Numbered from the stretch's first letter, positions 1 to 12,960 are shown. The stretch: DNA of 64,000 bases from Sipunculus nudus (GCA_026874595.1 CM049309.1:54596079-54660078), one strand, 5' to 3'. The notes: a model not told the origin generated them from the sequence alone. A program made the numbers and translations.

Positions 1-2150
1 CTGATGTCTCTTTAGTGAATCATTGACCTGGAATGAAATATGAAATTGTAAATCTAGTGCATTCATTTTATGTGTGGTCTGTAAAACTGCTGTTTTTGCA
101 GGAAAAGATTAAGAAATTACGCTCTATATTTCCTCTATATTAGAGAATCAAGTTGACAAATAAATACATAACCTTGCAGTATTACTGTCTGATGCAGAAC
201 ACAGAATCATTGCTTTAGATTTAAAAGAAACACATGATCTACCTTTGATGTTTGCCCTAAGACACATGAAATTCACAAGAGATCACTATGTTTTACGTCT
301 CACTGCTACATAATATGTTATGTTATATTTCCCGATCACAACCGTTAAGCAAAGGTAACTTGATAAATACACATGTCCGGTGCGTTTAAACTTAGATATT
401 TTTCAGCGTTTTGTATATATTTTGGTCACTTTCTTGATAGCTTTGAAGTCCTGAATTAATTACCAGAATTGCCGGAATATTGACGCCTTAGCGAACCAGT
501 TACTTAAACCATACCTGCCATGAAGGGCTTCCGTTTCGAGGCGCTGTTCAGCTGAAAAGCACATGGTACAAGAGAGGCAGGCTGGCATATGACGTGCTCG
601 ACTAGTTTCGTCAATCAAATGGTGGATGGTAACGGTGGATACGCAATGAAGGAAGGTTCCTAACTTGTGTCACATTCCTCGGAGAACAAGGTATAAATCA
701 ATGAAAATAAAAAGCTGGGTTTTCATTGGAAGGGATGTTTCCAGTGGTATGAAAAAAGTCACAGATTGAACGATATGAATCTGAAGACGTGCAATGTGGA
801 AGGCAGATGAATTTAAGGAAATTGTGAACTTTCAACAGTTAGAAACTTCACTGGAACGTATTATTGTTTCTATTTTTAGTTATTTGTATGTGTGCGTGTG
901 TTTATGTGTTAATTTTATTTGAGTTTACAGCAAGCTATTCCTCTGGCTTATTTGTAGAATTTATGCGATTTCTGGCTCACTCTGGCTTTTCTGCGTAAAT
1001 GTTAATGAACTGCAAATAATTCCAGGCTGAGAAAGGTTCACATAACGCGTCTGGGACGGGTGTATGGGATTATTTGTCAACAAGCTGTTAGGAAAGAGGG
1101 GTAGATGTCCTCATGTTGACAAACAAAAACACAATGTATAACCGAAGATAGATGATTGCATATGTGCGGAAGTGGAAAGGTCACCAGATGCAAAACGCTA
1201 TTTACAAAACTCTGGTTTGTCAAAGGTAGTAGTTTTATGTGTTTTGATTACAACCTATTTGGCGCATCCCCCCCCCCCCCCCCCCAACCCCAATATCCAA
1301 GTGTAGAGAAACTAAGGAAGCTTTTTTTTTTAGAAATGATTATATTTATAAATCTCATAAAATTGTTCACTATGCACCCGGAAACATTCATTTTTAAACA
1401 ATAAAGATACATATTTTAATGCCTCTTCGATAGTTTATATTCACATTGAGAGAATTTGCATCCTGGTTTCACCACCACTGCGCTTTCAGTGTTTTGAGAC
1501 TTGGATCACGTGAGGATCCCATTCACACAATCATATCTGTTTTAAATAACTGTTTGACGTGCGTCGTTTGTTATGCACCAGATGATTTATGTCCAGTTGT
1601 GACATTGTAGAAAGCAGCTCAGTTGTGTCAGGATAGTGAAACCAGGTTAAATGGACCTGTGTTTGGATCGTCACACGAGGGAGAATGCGGTCCACTTTTG
1701 CCAAGATATTATGAGAGGATGAAAGCAGTTCCCTTTTATCCCGAAAGTTACATTATAGAACATGTAAATGCAGTTCACTTATTCTCGGCAATAACACACA
1801 CACACACAAATATCTGTGTGTCCTCTAAACAGGACAACCTACTTATCCCGACAAAAATTTCAAGTCCCTGGGAGTGTCCTGTATAGAGCCAAGAGTTTGT
1901 CCTATAACTTTATAGGTTCTATGAATGTTACTGATATATAGTAGGGGGCGGGGGGGGGGGGGGGGGGGGGGTTATAGTCTTATATCAACGACGAAGTCAG
2001 TCTCATCCGACTTTATTTTACACTTTGCCTTCTTGGTCTTTCGGGCCTGTTCATTCTTGTAGCTTTTCTCATCTCCCTGGGTAGCATACACCAAGCAGCA
2101 GCACACGACGTTAGAAGGTTATGCGTTCTACATTTGCCTGATACCCATGT
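1..2150. other. No gene recognised
   Basis: No coding exon, RNA gene or mobile element is recognisable on either strand. The stretch is AT-rich. It holds a poly-C run (about 1268-1285), a short CA repeat (about 1794-1808) and a long poly-G run (about 1944-1971). The two short ORFs at 1156 and 1623 have low-complexity content and no domain character, so they are not called. Confidence 0.6.
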
Positions 2151-2164
2151 TTGAACAGTATCCA

Positions 2165-2330
2165 TTCACTCCTGGATGAAGAGAGCGCATCCTTGTGGTA
2201 AAGACTTTGGCTAGGAGTCTAAGCGCGGAAAGCAGTCAGATCGGAACGCGAACCCCCAGTCTGACGGTCACGAGTTCAGCGCACTTTCCACTACGCCTAC
2301 ACGCTCCACAATGCTATATTCACTATAAAA
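2165..2330 (-). repeat. Possible tRNA-derived SINE head
   Basis: On the minus strand a Pol III B-box-like motif (complement of 2243-2254, GGTTCGCGTTCC) is preceded by a sequence resembling a tRNA 5' half (GTAGTGGAAAGTGCGC, near 2290-2310). The remainder does not fold as a complete tRNA, so a degenerate SINE head is more likely than a tRNA gene. No poly-A tail or target duplication was identified. Confidence 0.3.
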
Positions 2331-4060
2331 TTATTGCTATAATAATACAAATATGCATCCGTAATTTTGAAGAAATTAAAAAAAAAAAAAACAAGGTAGC
2401 TCACGACTGGCGGCATCGGGCATACCAGTTTACAGCCAGTATCATGGGATCAAATTTGTAAAATGATAATTATGTAGAACGTTACCATGAAAAGACCATC
2501 GGTCGTTGTGATCTTTATATAATATTAGCTAGCCGCTATAGCTGGGCTAGGTATTTTTAACTGCGGGGTCCCCTATTGTTGTTTATGAATATATAACGAT
2601 ACATATAACTGTGTGAGTTATTTGGTGAACCATGTTACTCCTTATATTTTCTTTACAATTAACAAGAGCAAACTGTCACTAACCAATGGATGATTTCATG
2701 CAGGCATGGCGTTGCTCTTAGTACTGACAAGCGTTTTTTACAGCTACCGGCCAATCCTGAATGAATAACGGAGGACATATGAAATAAACTACGATGTCAG
2801 TAATATCTCTAGATTGTAATTTTCCATGCACCATCGGCCGACTCGCGCTGGTTGAGGAGTTGTATCCATGACTAATACATGGTTTCGCGCGATATCTGTC
2901 CGCCTTGCGGGATCTTACTTTGTACACTACACGCCGGACCAGAAAGTTTGTCCGTTATCCGGGAAAGTGAGTTGTCCGATTTCCTGTGTTTGCGATAAAC
3001 ATTGAATATAGGTAAGTTTGAATGGACTTAGATTTAGAGTCCGCATAAGTGAGTTGTCCGCAATAGTGAGTTGTCCGCAGGAAGGAATTTCACTATATAT
3101 ATGCAGAAAAAAAGCGAACCACTTTGTTACCTTGACGGACTTTATGAGTGTAAAGCATAATTAACTAAAATATTTAATATTTATGTCCATCCGGAAAGTC
3201 ACGTAAACTTATCTGTAAAAACTAATGAATATCTTGAAAACGGTTCACATAAAGAGGTCAATTTGTTGTGTTCTTTAAATAACCTTTCCAGGTAGATCAA
3301 CAGATGATGCTCGACTCATTGCCCTTTGTATAACCTCAGGATAATTGCCTCCGCCAAGAGAGGGTGCGTTCCTTCCCTTCCGTATGTGTGTGTCTGTGTT
3401 TACAACATAACTCCGGCAATCATGAACGGAATCTCATGAAATTTTTAGGGCTCCTCGGGATTAGGCCAATGAAGGACCGATCAGATTTTGGTGTGGGTCC
3501 GGATAATGATTCGATACAAGGAGGACTTCCAGGAATATTCACAAATGTGCAGTTACATATGCCGATTGAACATGGGTATATGGCCGGAATAAGTGAATGC
3601 AAACACCTGTTGGGGGAACATATGCACAAGTGAGCCTGGAAAAAAGTGATAACACGGTATTATCTTTTTTATGATTGGGTCGTCTGACCCGACTTCTTCG
3701 TAGGATCTCTATGAACATTGAATATATGAAGACTTAATTATAAATAGGAATTAAAGCGCCTGTGGTTGTTCATTTAAACGTTGAAGAATAATACGACACA
3801 AAATTGAAAATTATATTAAAATTGAAACAAAAATATTTAGAAAAAAAATATTTATTTTGTTTTAAACATTTACGCGTACGTTTGTCGGGATGACATAATC
3901 AATATTTAAGATTTTTTTTCAACGAGTACTAAAATCATATTGAAAACGTTCTATGAGAATTCATTCATAAATATTAAATATAAAATAATAGATATATAAA
4001 AATACTCTCCATACACATACTAGTCACTTACATACACATCGCGAATTTTACGTTTCTCAT
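2330..4060. other. No gene recognised; short repeats
   Basis: No gene is seen. The motif GTGAGTTGTCCG occurs three times between 2966 and 3080. The segment 3350-3640 looks like a decayed dispersed repeat rather than a gene: a pyrimidine-rich start is followed by generic sequence that is open on both strands. AT-rich sequence from 3660 to 4060 includes a possible polyadenylation signal for the downstream minus-strand GPCR (TTTATT on the plus strand at about 3851-3856). Confidence 0.4.
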
Positions 4061-4064
4061 TCTA

Positions 4065-5168
4065 CTAAATTTCACTTTCTCTACTTATAATAAAACTTAG
4101 TGATGTATCTGCTTTGGAAGTCCAACAAAAACAGCATATTTTAAACAGTTCTTTTCGGAATCGGGAAGCTCCGCAGCAATACAGGAAGAAATTCACAGCA
4201 TGGTTACAGAACATCATCAGGGCTGTGATCGTATATGCTAGTGTCTTGACAGCTTCCTCGTGTCTATTGCTTGGAAACCAGTATTTTTCCACAATCAACA
4301 TGACTGCAACAGGACCGGTTAAGATAATAAATGCGAATGTTACCAGTAACAACATTACAGTTATTTGGGTTTGTGTGCGCGTGACCTTTGAAGAATCACT
4401 GCTTTTCTCAGTGATTTTGCAATGTTTCTTCGTTGCTTTCTTTAGTTTGTAAAGCATGAGGAAATTCAAAATGATGAGCGATAAAATAGGTATGAACGAA
4501 TAGAGTGCCGCGTCAATCCAAGGCCAAACACGCAGGTGAAAAATATTGAACTTTGAACTGTACATCACAAGAGATCGCTCCATGCATGTTGAATAACCGG
4601 TGGCAGGATTCGTGACGTCAGGTCGCGTGAATAAGTGGTTTATGTTCAGTCCCAAAATGGCGACAGTTATGCAGACGATAGTGATCCGGGCTCTTTTCAG
4701 TGTACACCAGGACGAGGCTTTAAGAGGAAACCATACTGCCAGGAACTTTTCTGCTGTCATGGCAACTAAAAGAATAACGGAAGTGTGAATGGAGAAATAA
4801 AACATGACTAAAATGACCCGACATGCCCAAGGCTGGTTAAGTAGCGAGGGGGTCACGACAATTCGTAAATAGAATATTATGAAAATGCCAGTTGTGAGCA
4901 GATCGCACGCAGCTACTCCTGTCATATACGCACAAGTTGTAACATTGCGCATGCATCGTCGGTTCATAACGACCAGATTAAGTATACCCCCTATTACTCC
5001 TGTGATGCAGATAACAGGTTGAAAATAATGTCTCAAAGCCTCGCTCACTTTTTCTTCTACAAGCCCCAGCTCTGGTGGTTCACTCGAATTTGCCGTGAAT
5101 CTGTCTGACAGAGAGTGAACAAATCCACTTGCTGAGTCCGGTGACTCTCTTGTCACGTTGGTGCACAT
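4065..5168 (-). CDS. Rhodopsin-class (class A) G-protein-coupled receptor, peptide-receptor-like
   Basis: A single-exon ORF of 367 aa that should encode a plasma-membrane receptor. Seven hydrophobic segments lie near residues 49-71, 79-101, 116-138, 161-180, 219-241, 268-293 and 308-332. Class A landmarks are N64 in TM1 (GGILNLVV), D89 in TM2 (AACDLL), a TM3 cysteine at 116 that can pair with C195 in loop 2, P227 in TM5, and an amphipathic helix 8 followed by a CC.C cluster suited to palmitoylation. N-glycosylation sequons occur in the N-terminus (NVT near 4, NSS near 27). Departures from consensus are AEKF where E/DRY is expected (139-142), NHAVNFFLY instead of NPxxY (322-330), and no CWxP in TM6. 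The overall character is like the large lophotrochozoan expansions of neuropeptide-type receptors (FMRFamide-R/GPR139-like). The ligand cannot be assigned. The start is the first Met and leaves a usual-length N-terminus of about 48 aa. Confidence 0.88.
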   Translation of the reverse strand: MCTNVTRESPDSASGFVHSLSDRFTANSSEPPELGLVEEKVSEALRHYFQPVICITGVIGGILNLVVMNRRCMRNVTTCAYMTGVAACDLLTTGIFIIFYLRIVVTPSLLNQPWACRVILVMFYFSIHTSVILLVAMTAEKFLAVWFPLKASSWCTLKRARITIVCITVAILGLNINHLFTRPDVTNPATGYSTCMERSLVMYSSKFNIFHLRVWPWIDAALYSFIPILSLIILNFLMLYKLKKATKKHCKITEKSSDSSKVTRTQTQITVMLLLVTFAFIILTGPVAVMLIVEKYWFPSNRHEEAVKTLAYTITALMMFCNHAVNFFLYCCGASRFRKELFKICCFCWTSKADTSLSFIISRESEI

Positions 5169-5169
5169 T

Positions 5170-7010
5170 TTGTAGATTTTTTCTAGTCCTCAGTTTGTGT
5201 TACACGGGAAACAATACTACAACAGAAATCAAATATATACATGAATTGTAAGGGGTCAGACAGGTGGTATTTGTGCGTTTGTGTGTTGTTAACTCATGAG
5301 GGATAATCATAACCATGTCACTTTTACAAATGGCTACCCGGAGAATAAGTGTACACACATATTATATATATATGTGTGTCAATATGTTGATATTTTTGGA
5401 TATACACAGCAACTAAATACAAAAGTCCCCTTGTTTCGATCATATTCGCATACAGTTATGGACAGTGTGGTAATGATATACAATCCTGAATGACACTTCA
5501 CTCTTAAACAGTTGTGGACTCATATTATCTGCAGTTACATAATTTTAGTATCATTACATTGCTACCAGAGGGCTGTGCCATCGGTAAGTCAAGGTAATTA
5601 TGAAATGTTCAATAACAATACAGTTCGCAATACTTGCAGACGAATTGAAGAAACGTGTGCTCTAGACGCATGGATGATATATCTCAGTGAATGTTCATAC
5701 CCCGTTCTGCAAGACACGCGAGCCCTATAATACTTCACCTGTTTCTTACACTCAGGAGTTATAATTGGTCTTATTGTCGCCATAGGTCATATAAACCGTG
5801 AGATGAATGCTGAAAGCAAAGGATGAACACAATGATTTAAAGCATATGAAATTTAGAACCAAAAGCTTTGAAAGACTGCTTCATGAACAATCGGAAAAAA
5901 AATATTTTTCACGTTCGGCCCCCACTCAGGGTGAGCGCTGTGTAGTCCAGCTGATTGGTTGACAATGCCCGACGGTCGGGGGCACTCACAAACGCTGCGC
6001 CTTGTCAGGATGGGGTTGATAAACACTCAGAACTCGCAGGTGCGATGCATCCAGCTTTGGTAAAGCATGGATAATCTTGTGCCCCATCCTGGTCACGGAG
6101 TCCGAAATCGGGATACAATTCTGCATATGTACAGAGTACCTCCAGCAACATAAAAAAGTCTTGTTAAGTAATAGTACTTTATTTGTATCCGTACTTTCAA
6201 TTGTAAACATGCGCATGATTAAATTCCCTCCGGCATAGCCGTCAAATTCACTCAATCCATATATGTTAACCATATTTGTGACTAAGATGTCCACCTTCAT
6301 ATGCATGAGAATCGCTTCCTTTCCGTGATGTTGTGGTTAATTCTACGATATCAATAGAGTAAAAAATAAATCATCTTTACCTTTTACTTTTACATTTACA
6401 CATTAGTTTCGAGATGCCACGGGATGGGCTTGTATTTTGTTTCTCTCTTTTAGCTTCACGTTTCTCTCGCTGTACCAGAGAGTGCCCACTACTGATGTTG
6501 TCGTGTCTACGATTAACTGAGAGCGGGCACTAAACCAGACCGCTCGCTCAGTTGTGAAGTGAACTTACTCACTTTGACACGTTCCAGTCTGCCCCTGTCA
6601 GTTTACACGGACAATCGTATTTGCTAACAAGGACAAACATGCCATTTTCCGTGTTAATGGATTTCATATTTACTTTTACGTATATGTTATGCATGGCTGA
6701 TCATATTTGACAGAAGCCGTTTATTTTAATGTACATTTACAATTCGTCATTTTCAAAGCTATCGTCTTTAGAACAGTTAGTTATTATGAGTGATGGTTCA
6801 TAGCCATTAATCCAATATGTTAAGCTATGGGTGAACAGGAGGGGGCCATCAAACAGGCATTTGTACATATAATCATGATATACAGGCCGTGCACAAAGCC
6901 TTAAAAAGTATCTGCATTAAATGGCTTTATACATTTTACGTACAGCTTTACGAAGCAAGCAGAATCGCATATGCCAATACAAAGGGCCAGTTTAATTAAT
7001 GATACCAGTT
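5170..7010. other. No gene recognised
   Basis: There is no recognisable coding exon. A minus-strand ORF at 5986-6306 (106 codons) is open but matches no family I know and has no convincing splice context. No repeat with clear ends was found. Confidence 0.4.
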
Positions 7011-7014
7011 ATGA

Positions 7015-7330
7015 CCAATGATACAGCACTCGAGTCCGGAATCGAGTCCACTTTTCTAGGGACTCATACTTGGACGTGAAGGTTCTGGACTCGGACAAGG
7101 AGGTAAGGAGTCCATCTTGAGTCCAGAAGAAAAAAAAAGCTCTGTCACATACTATAAAGACATACTATACATACGCGAAGTACCAACATAATATTATGTA
7201 AATTAGGCACTGATTTCTCTCTAGTCCTTACCTCCAAGTCCAGAACCTTCAATCCAATTCAAAGTCCGTAGAAAAGTAGACTCGAGTGCGGACTCGAGAC
7301 CAAGTCTGGACCCGAGCCCTACATCACTGG
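7015..7330. mobile_element. Foldback MITE
   Basis: Long imperfect inverted arms of about 80-90 bp (about 7015-7110 and 7225-7330) surround an AT-rich centre. The outer ends are CCAATGATACAGCACTCGAG and, on the reverse complement, CCAGTGATGTAGGGCTCGGG. Inside the arms GGTTCTGGACT and GGAGGTAAGGA pair with their complements. No ORF is present. The terminus CAGTGATGTAG resembles hAT-type non-autonomous elements, but a convincing 8-bp target duplication was not seen. Confidence 0.6.
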
Positions 7331-7630
7331 TTGACATAGACCACATGCCGGACCGATATAACCCCTATAACCCGGTCGTTATAGGTATACCAGTGACCTT
7401 GGGTCCGGTTGATAAAATGGGTGGTCAGTTGATAATGTGCAATACAATAACCATACATACTTTGTATCGGTCTTTCCAAATACAAATCAGTATATAAATG
7501 ATTTGAAACGTCTAATATTGTTTTTAATTTTCATCGTCAGGCAACAATTCTAAATACTAGTATTTGAGCAACCTGAATAAAAATGTGGCAAACATCAAGT
7601 AAAATTTTGAGGTATAACACCCCCCTACAC

Positions 7631-7647
7631 TCTCTCCCTCTCTCTCT

Positions 7648-7724
<77 letters not shown>
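7631..7724. repeat. Compound microsatellite (TC)n(TA)n
   Basis: A CT/TC dinucleotide run passes directly into a TA run of about 36 bp ending at 7724. Confidence 0.95.
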
Positions 7725-7727
<3 letters not shown>

Positions 7728-8443
7728 TCGTTAAAGCACTCTGACAGTCATTCTGATTCTTTGACATATTCTACTATATATGTCATCATGTTTTGGGGAA
7801 TGTTGACTGGAATATTCACGATAAAAATAAAGTCGGGTAAAGCTTAGGCACAGATTCTATTAATAAAAAGGCAACAAAAGTAATTCATTATGTCCAGAAT
7901 GATTGAGACCATTTACATAATTACATTTGTAAAATATCAGCCCCACTGACGGATAGGCAGATAGTTAGATGCAAAAAAAAGAGTATCAACTTCAAACGTT
8001 GCCGATCAGATTATGTCAACAAAACACACTAATAATGAAACTTGCTGAAACAGAGAGAAAGAGATCTGCCTCTGCAGAGTGGGTCGTGATCTATCAGGGC
8101 AAAGAAAAGGGTCAAGAATGTACTGAAATATACACTTTGGATGTACCGAACAACAATTTAACGCCATTTTTCTCTTCCGTGTCTGATGAAATAGTCAATA
8201 CCCCGTAAAAGCATGGCATTCAATGGAGCGCATACCTGTGCCAGGGCAAAAACTGTCCTGTTGGATTGGCCCCTCTATCTGGGTCCGCACAAAAATTTAA
8301 TGATTTCGCCAAAACTTTCATAGAATCATGTCACAGAAAAATTTCAGTTGTTTTAGCCTGCACCTGTTAACAGGCAAATAAACCAACAAACCGACACCGG
8401 TGAAACATAACCTCCTCGGCTGTGGTAATATTTTTTTCTAAAC

Positions 8444-8446
<3 letters not shown>
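7725..8446. other. No gene recognised
   Basis: No gene is seen. The end of the interval (about 8220-8430, with AACAGGCAAATAAACC and ACCGACACCGGTGAAA) looks like the 3' part of a dispersed repeat, but no ends could be fixed. Confidence 0.35.

Positions 8447-8494
<48 letters not shown>
8447..8494. repeat. (TA)n microsatellite
   Basis: A pure TA dinucleotide run of about 45 bp with a small interruption near its end. Confidence 0.95.
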
Positions 8495-8920
8495 TTCTGA
8501 TAATTGTCTAGTTTTCAATAGAAATCCTAACCCCTTATTATATAATAATAATATTCCTTAATATTGCAAGAGGAAATATGTAAAACCGACTAACTTGATT
8601 TATAGAAATAGAATACATATATCATCATAATCACATTCCTCGCATTTGGTGAGCCTGACAGTGAACAGCGTATTATCTACAGGTAGAAAAAAACTTCCAT
8701 CTTAATACTTTAGTCAGTGGAGATGTTATTAATTGCTTAATAAATTCTATTGATGTAACAGTATGTTTTTACAGACATTTATACTTGAAATGCACACTTA
8801 CAGTTACATCAAGCTTCGAGAGAATACATTATTATCTTAAACCTGCTTCCATATGTGGTACGTTTATAGTATCCTCAGTCAAATGAGCCAAAAAAGGTCA
8901 AAAGGTTTATTACTTCACCA

Positions 8921-9080
8921 GGGGCCTGTTGCAATAACAGTTTACTGGACTTAAGCCCAGTTGGGGGCCGTAATACCATGATTACAATTGTGACGTCATA
9001 ATGGTTACCATGGTGACACACAGATGCCCCTGGGCTTAAGTAACCTACATGACTTAAGTCACCTTATTGCAACACACCCC
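8921..9080. mobile_element. MITE, tandem copy 1
   Basis: A 160-bp element with terminal inverted repeats: it starts GGGGCCTGTTGCAATAAC and ends with the complement of GGGGTGTGTTGCAATAAG. A second, inner inverted pair is GACTTAAGCCCAG with CTGGGCTTAAG. The centre holds a full cAMP-response-type palindrome TGACGTCA. It has no ORF. A second copy follows after a single A. Confidence 0.8.
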
Positions 9081-9081
9081 A

Positions 9082-9241
9082 GGGGCCTGTTGCATTAACA
9101 TTTTACTGGACTTAAGCCCAGTTGGGGGCCTAAATACCATGATTACAATTGTGACGTCATAATGGTTACCATGGTGACACACAGATGCCCCTGGGCTTAA
9201 GTCACCTACATGACTTAAGTCACCTTATTGCAACACACCCC
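9082..9241. mobile_element. MITE, tandem copy 2
   Basis: A near-identical second copy of the 8921-9080 element in the same orientation, also 160 bp and also with the TGACGTCA centre. The two copies share a single A at 9081, and the right end is followed by AGGAGCC, which resembles the start of a third copy. Confidence 0.8.
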
Positions 9242-9750
9242 AGGAGCCTAAGTTATACTAAGAGGGGTGTTGTTGCAATAGGTGTCAAGAAATGTCCCCC
9301 CCCCACCAGCACACAACAAATGTACAAACATTCAGTCTACCGCCTACAGGGGCGTCAATTAATATAGGGGGAATGGGGTAAATATACCCCACCCCCACAC
9401 TTTTTGGCAAGGGGAGATGGTCAATGTAATCAAATCCCCCCCACCTTTTCAGAGAATAATATATTGCAAATGGAATGTATTAATAAATAGAATTATAGTC
9501 TTTGGTTTCATTTATCAGCTTAATTTGAAATATCATACCTAAACCTGGTTTAGAATTAACTTATGCTGGAAATATGATACCTTATTTTCTAATAACTTTA
9601 TACTTAATTGTGATTTTTGTTAAATGTGATTAAATATATATAAAATATATAACTCTGAAGATTAAACAACACTGTTAATACACAACAGTGTTTCACGGGA
9701 TGCGACCCGATCATCAGGTGAATGTGGTTAGAATGAAGCTAACGGCGTGG

Positions 9751-9810
<60 letters not shown>

Positions 9811-11854
9811 CAGTGTGAATTGGTTAATTAATTGATTTGTTCAGTAGTGAATATGCACCACGCTTAGTTACACGTAACTTTAAATATCTGAGTGTAATTA
9901 AGTGTGACAATGAACATTCATGTATTAATAATTCGGTTGTTAGTGGGCCTGCTTGCTATATTAACGGATTCAGCCAAATCATTATACGTGTGTGTACGTG
10001 TAAAATTGAATGGAACGTTATGTGGATTCACATATTTAAGATGAACCATCAAATCGCCGTGGCCTAAAAAATATACGAATTCATATTAATTTATTGTCAA
10101 GAATGTTATTTATATATTTAAAATTCAAATGCCGTTGTCTTCAGTTGATCTGGATGATTTGTTTTTAATACATTGACTAAGGATCGTTGAACTTCATTAT
10201 ATTGTGAATTTATCAAACAGGGAGATTTCCCCGTCGCATAGGTAAAGCAATCAAGGGAATCGGATTTAAGCGAGGCCATATTGAACAAACTATCACATAA
10301 AATTGAAATATATTTATCATCACTGCCCTTTATCATTCTTTCTAGATTTATATATAAATTTAATTATACGTAATACTTAAATACACATATCATTAACGCA
10401 AACACAAAATATCAAGCTCATACACACATCATCACACACACACGCCCCCCCCCCCCCCCACACACACACACGCACATACACACAGATGCCGGCCTACCAG
10501 AATTTCTTGCACCCTGTACGTCACTCCGTGGCCCTGTGTGCGTCTGTAGGTGACTTAAATCAGATTTTTTGGACGATCGGTTTTGCAGATGCTGGGCAAT
10601 TTTTTTACGGTGTAATTAACATCTTCCTTTTTCCATTTCATTCGGAAAATTGTGTCCAGTTATGCACATAATGATCTCTGTCACCATGAAAAACTATAAG
10701 CTCGAGTTGGATCATTTACTCAGAGCAAACAGAGATATATGTACATGTACAAACGAACTGGGGCGAGACTCGTTCTGGATCATTCGAAGGATTATGTTGA
10801 TTATGACATAATAGTCTGCCCAGCATTGTACAACCCCCGTAATGCTCCCGCATCAATGTACCTTAACATGGTTTTATATATTAATTAGCAGGTTTCATGT
10901 GGTGTTCCAATTCGTGACTCTTTGTGCTTCTCGAGTAACCGAGTACTGTAAATCTAGGGTCTGAATTGTTTTGCACGATCAATAAATTGCCAGTATATAA
11001 TAATGCTGCAAATGGTAAAGGCTAAAAGCCAATTTTGCCCGCCACTAGATTGTGCTCGTGTCACGAAATATAAATGGAACTTCAAGCACCTGATGACATG
11101 TTTAACAGATGACCTAATTCAACAAATATTTACGTTGTCTGATTTCGGACACAGAAATAAATAATAATATAGATAACAACTCGAGATAAATTTCACAGAG
11201 GAAAAGTCCTCGTTGAAGTTGTAACAACCATTTAATGCCTAGATCGCGAAAAGTTAAACGAATGAATACTTCATAAGATTTACTTCAAAATATAACGGTG
11301 TCTGTCATTTTTTCTATTCTTTCTAAAACCGTAAGCTTACTCCTGTACACAAGTGAATAAAAAAGCTTGAACCGGGTGCTATCAGAGTCGCAAAACGTAA
11401 TCAGCGCGCACGACACCTGGTGGCCGTACCGCGCAACTTTACAAGTCAAGATTTATCAAGCTTCTAACCGATGTTTCTTCCGTGTTTCTTCTCTCATTTT
11501 TTTCGGCCTCGTTTTGGAACTGTCACGCGTTATTTAAAAAAAAAAACTTCGTCCCGCATGCAATGCAATCGGTAGGTTTCGACAATGGCAGTTTCGGAAC
11601 ATTTTCCATATTAGGTTGTAGAAGATCAGCCAGTTGAGGCAACTGAATAATGTATCCTGCATACTTTTCAGTGGGTTTTCACAAATCTTAGGAATAGTGT
11701 TAGTGCTGTACTGATTTACTCGATAAAGGTATTTTGCATTACCTTTAAAAGGAATTCTTTTTCCACCATCGAGGGTGTTACATGTCTGTAGTAGTCCCTC
11801 TCTCTCAAGTTTCTCATCGACCTTCTCTTTCAAGTTAAATTTTTCAAGCATACG

Positions 11855-11915
<61 letters not shown>

Positions 11916-12629
11916 ATATAAATTATGTAATTTTTTATTGATGTAATGTACCTAAGGGATAATCCATTACAACTTTATATGGATAAATTTAATAGTTTTT
12001 GTTGAAATGAGTCTTTACTGTTTTGATGTAAGTCACTTTGTTTATCCCGGCTGAGAGCTGGTTTTTGGCGCCGTCTTGGTTATGGCCCGTTATGCTTGAA
12101 TTTGAAGCAATCACGTAGTTGATAAACCCTGACCCATTCCTCTGGGCTTGTACTGATGTATTTGCTGCCCTTCCGAAGGTATTTGTTTACGCTCTTAACA
12201 TGGCTGTTACACATGTTTGGGAATGGAAAAAGGTTGTTTTTGGAACTGCGAGTGCGCTGTTGAGACGCTTGTGTGCACGAGGAGTCTGTGAGTCTGAACG
12301 TCTCACTGAGAGATTCAGGCACAAAGATACTTTTCTAATGAATGTATTGTTCCGCCCTTTGCAATGTATATATTCATTGGTATATGTAATATACCTGCTT
12401 ATAGCTTTCATTTAAAATTATTAGGTGAATGTATATTTTGAAATGATGTGGATATCCTTCTTCAGCTTTGTCAAACTAAATAAATATAGAATGAAATAAT
12501 CTAGCTTTGAATGTTTACACAAATAAACCACTCTCTCTCAAAAAAGAACTCCATACTGAACAAGTATTAGCTCAAAACATACATCTTATGGTATATTTGC
12601 ATTTATTATTGTAATTTTTTTTACATTTA
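9242..12629. other. No gene recognised; microsatellites
   Basis: TA runs occur at about 9750-9808 and 11857-11913, and a C run within a CA-rich stretch at about 10434-10480. A short hairpin (AACACTGT / ACAGTGTT, about 9667-9694) is present. A minus-strand ORF at 11534-11851 and two overlapping ORFs at 12119-12415 show no domain character and are not called. Confidence 0.45.
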
Positions 12630-12960
12630 TGATATGGTAGATCTGCTTTCTGTGCCGGGCTTATGATAGACAGGTCATGAGTTCGAATCCCGGTCAGACC
12701 CCCACCTTAGGCAAGGTCCCTAACGCAAGTGTGCCTCTGTCCACCCAGCAGTAGAAATGGTTACCAGTAAATACTGGGAAGGTAACCTGCGATGGACTAA
12801 CGTATTAGCGTCCTATCCAGGAGGAGGTTAACTCCTAGTCGCTTCACGCTACCGAACCCGGGATAAGCTCTTGCCTGATGAGCCAGTAGGCCCGGATGTA
12901 AAGGCCCAACAGACTTAAGATGTGCTTTACAAACCTGCAACCTGTTTTGGGCTGTTAAGC
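12630..12960 (+). mobile_element. tRNA-derived SINE
   Basis: A tRNA-like head contains a good Pol III B box (GAGTTCGAATCCC, 12679-12691) with an A-box-like stretch about 40 bp upstream. A body follows with the phrases GGCAAGGTCCCTAACG, CTCTGTCCACCCAGCAG, GGGAAGGTAACCTGCGATGG and GCGTCCTATCCAGGAGG. These are of the type found in the conserved central domains of widespread metazoan SINE superfamilies. The exact superfamily and 3' end were not resolved. Confidence 0.7.

Noticed and set aside
5986..6306. Minus-strand ORF of 106 codons
   Set aside because: Composition looks protein-like in part, but no family, splice context or second exon was found. Left as unsupported.
11534..11851. Minus-strand ORF of 105 codons starting MLEKFNLKEKVDEKLE
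   Set aside because: No recognisable domain, ends in a poly-A/T run, and stands next to a TA microsatellite. Could be a fragment of an unknown transposon.
12660..12700. Possible tRNA gene (perfect B box)
   Set aside because: No acceptor stem closes around it and a SINE body follows directly.
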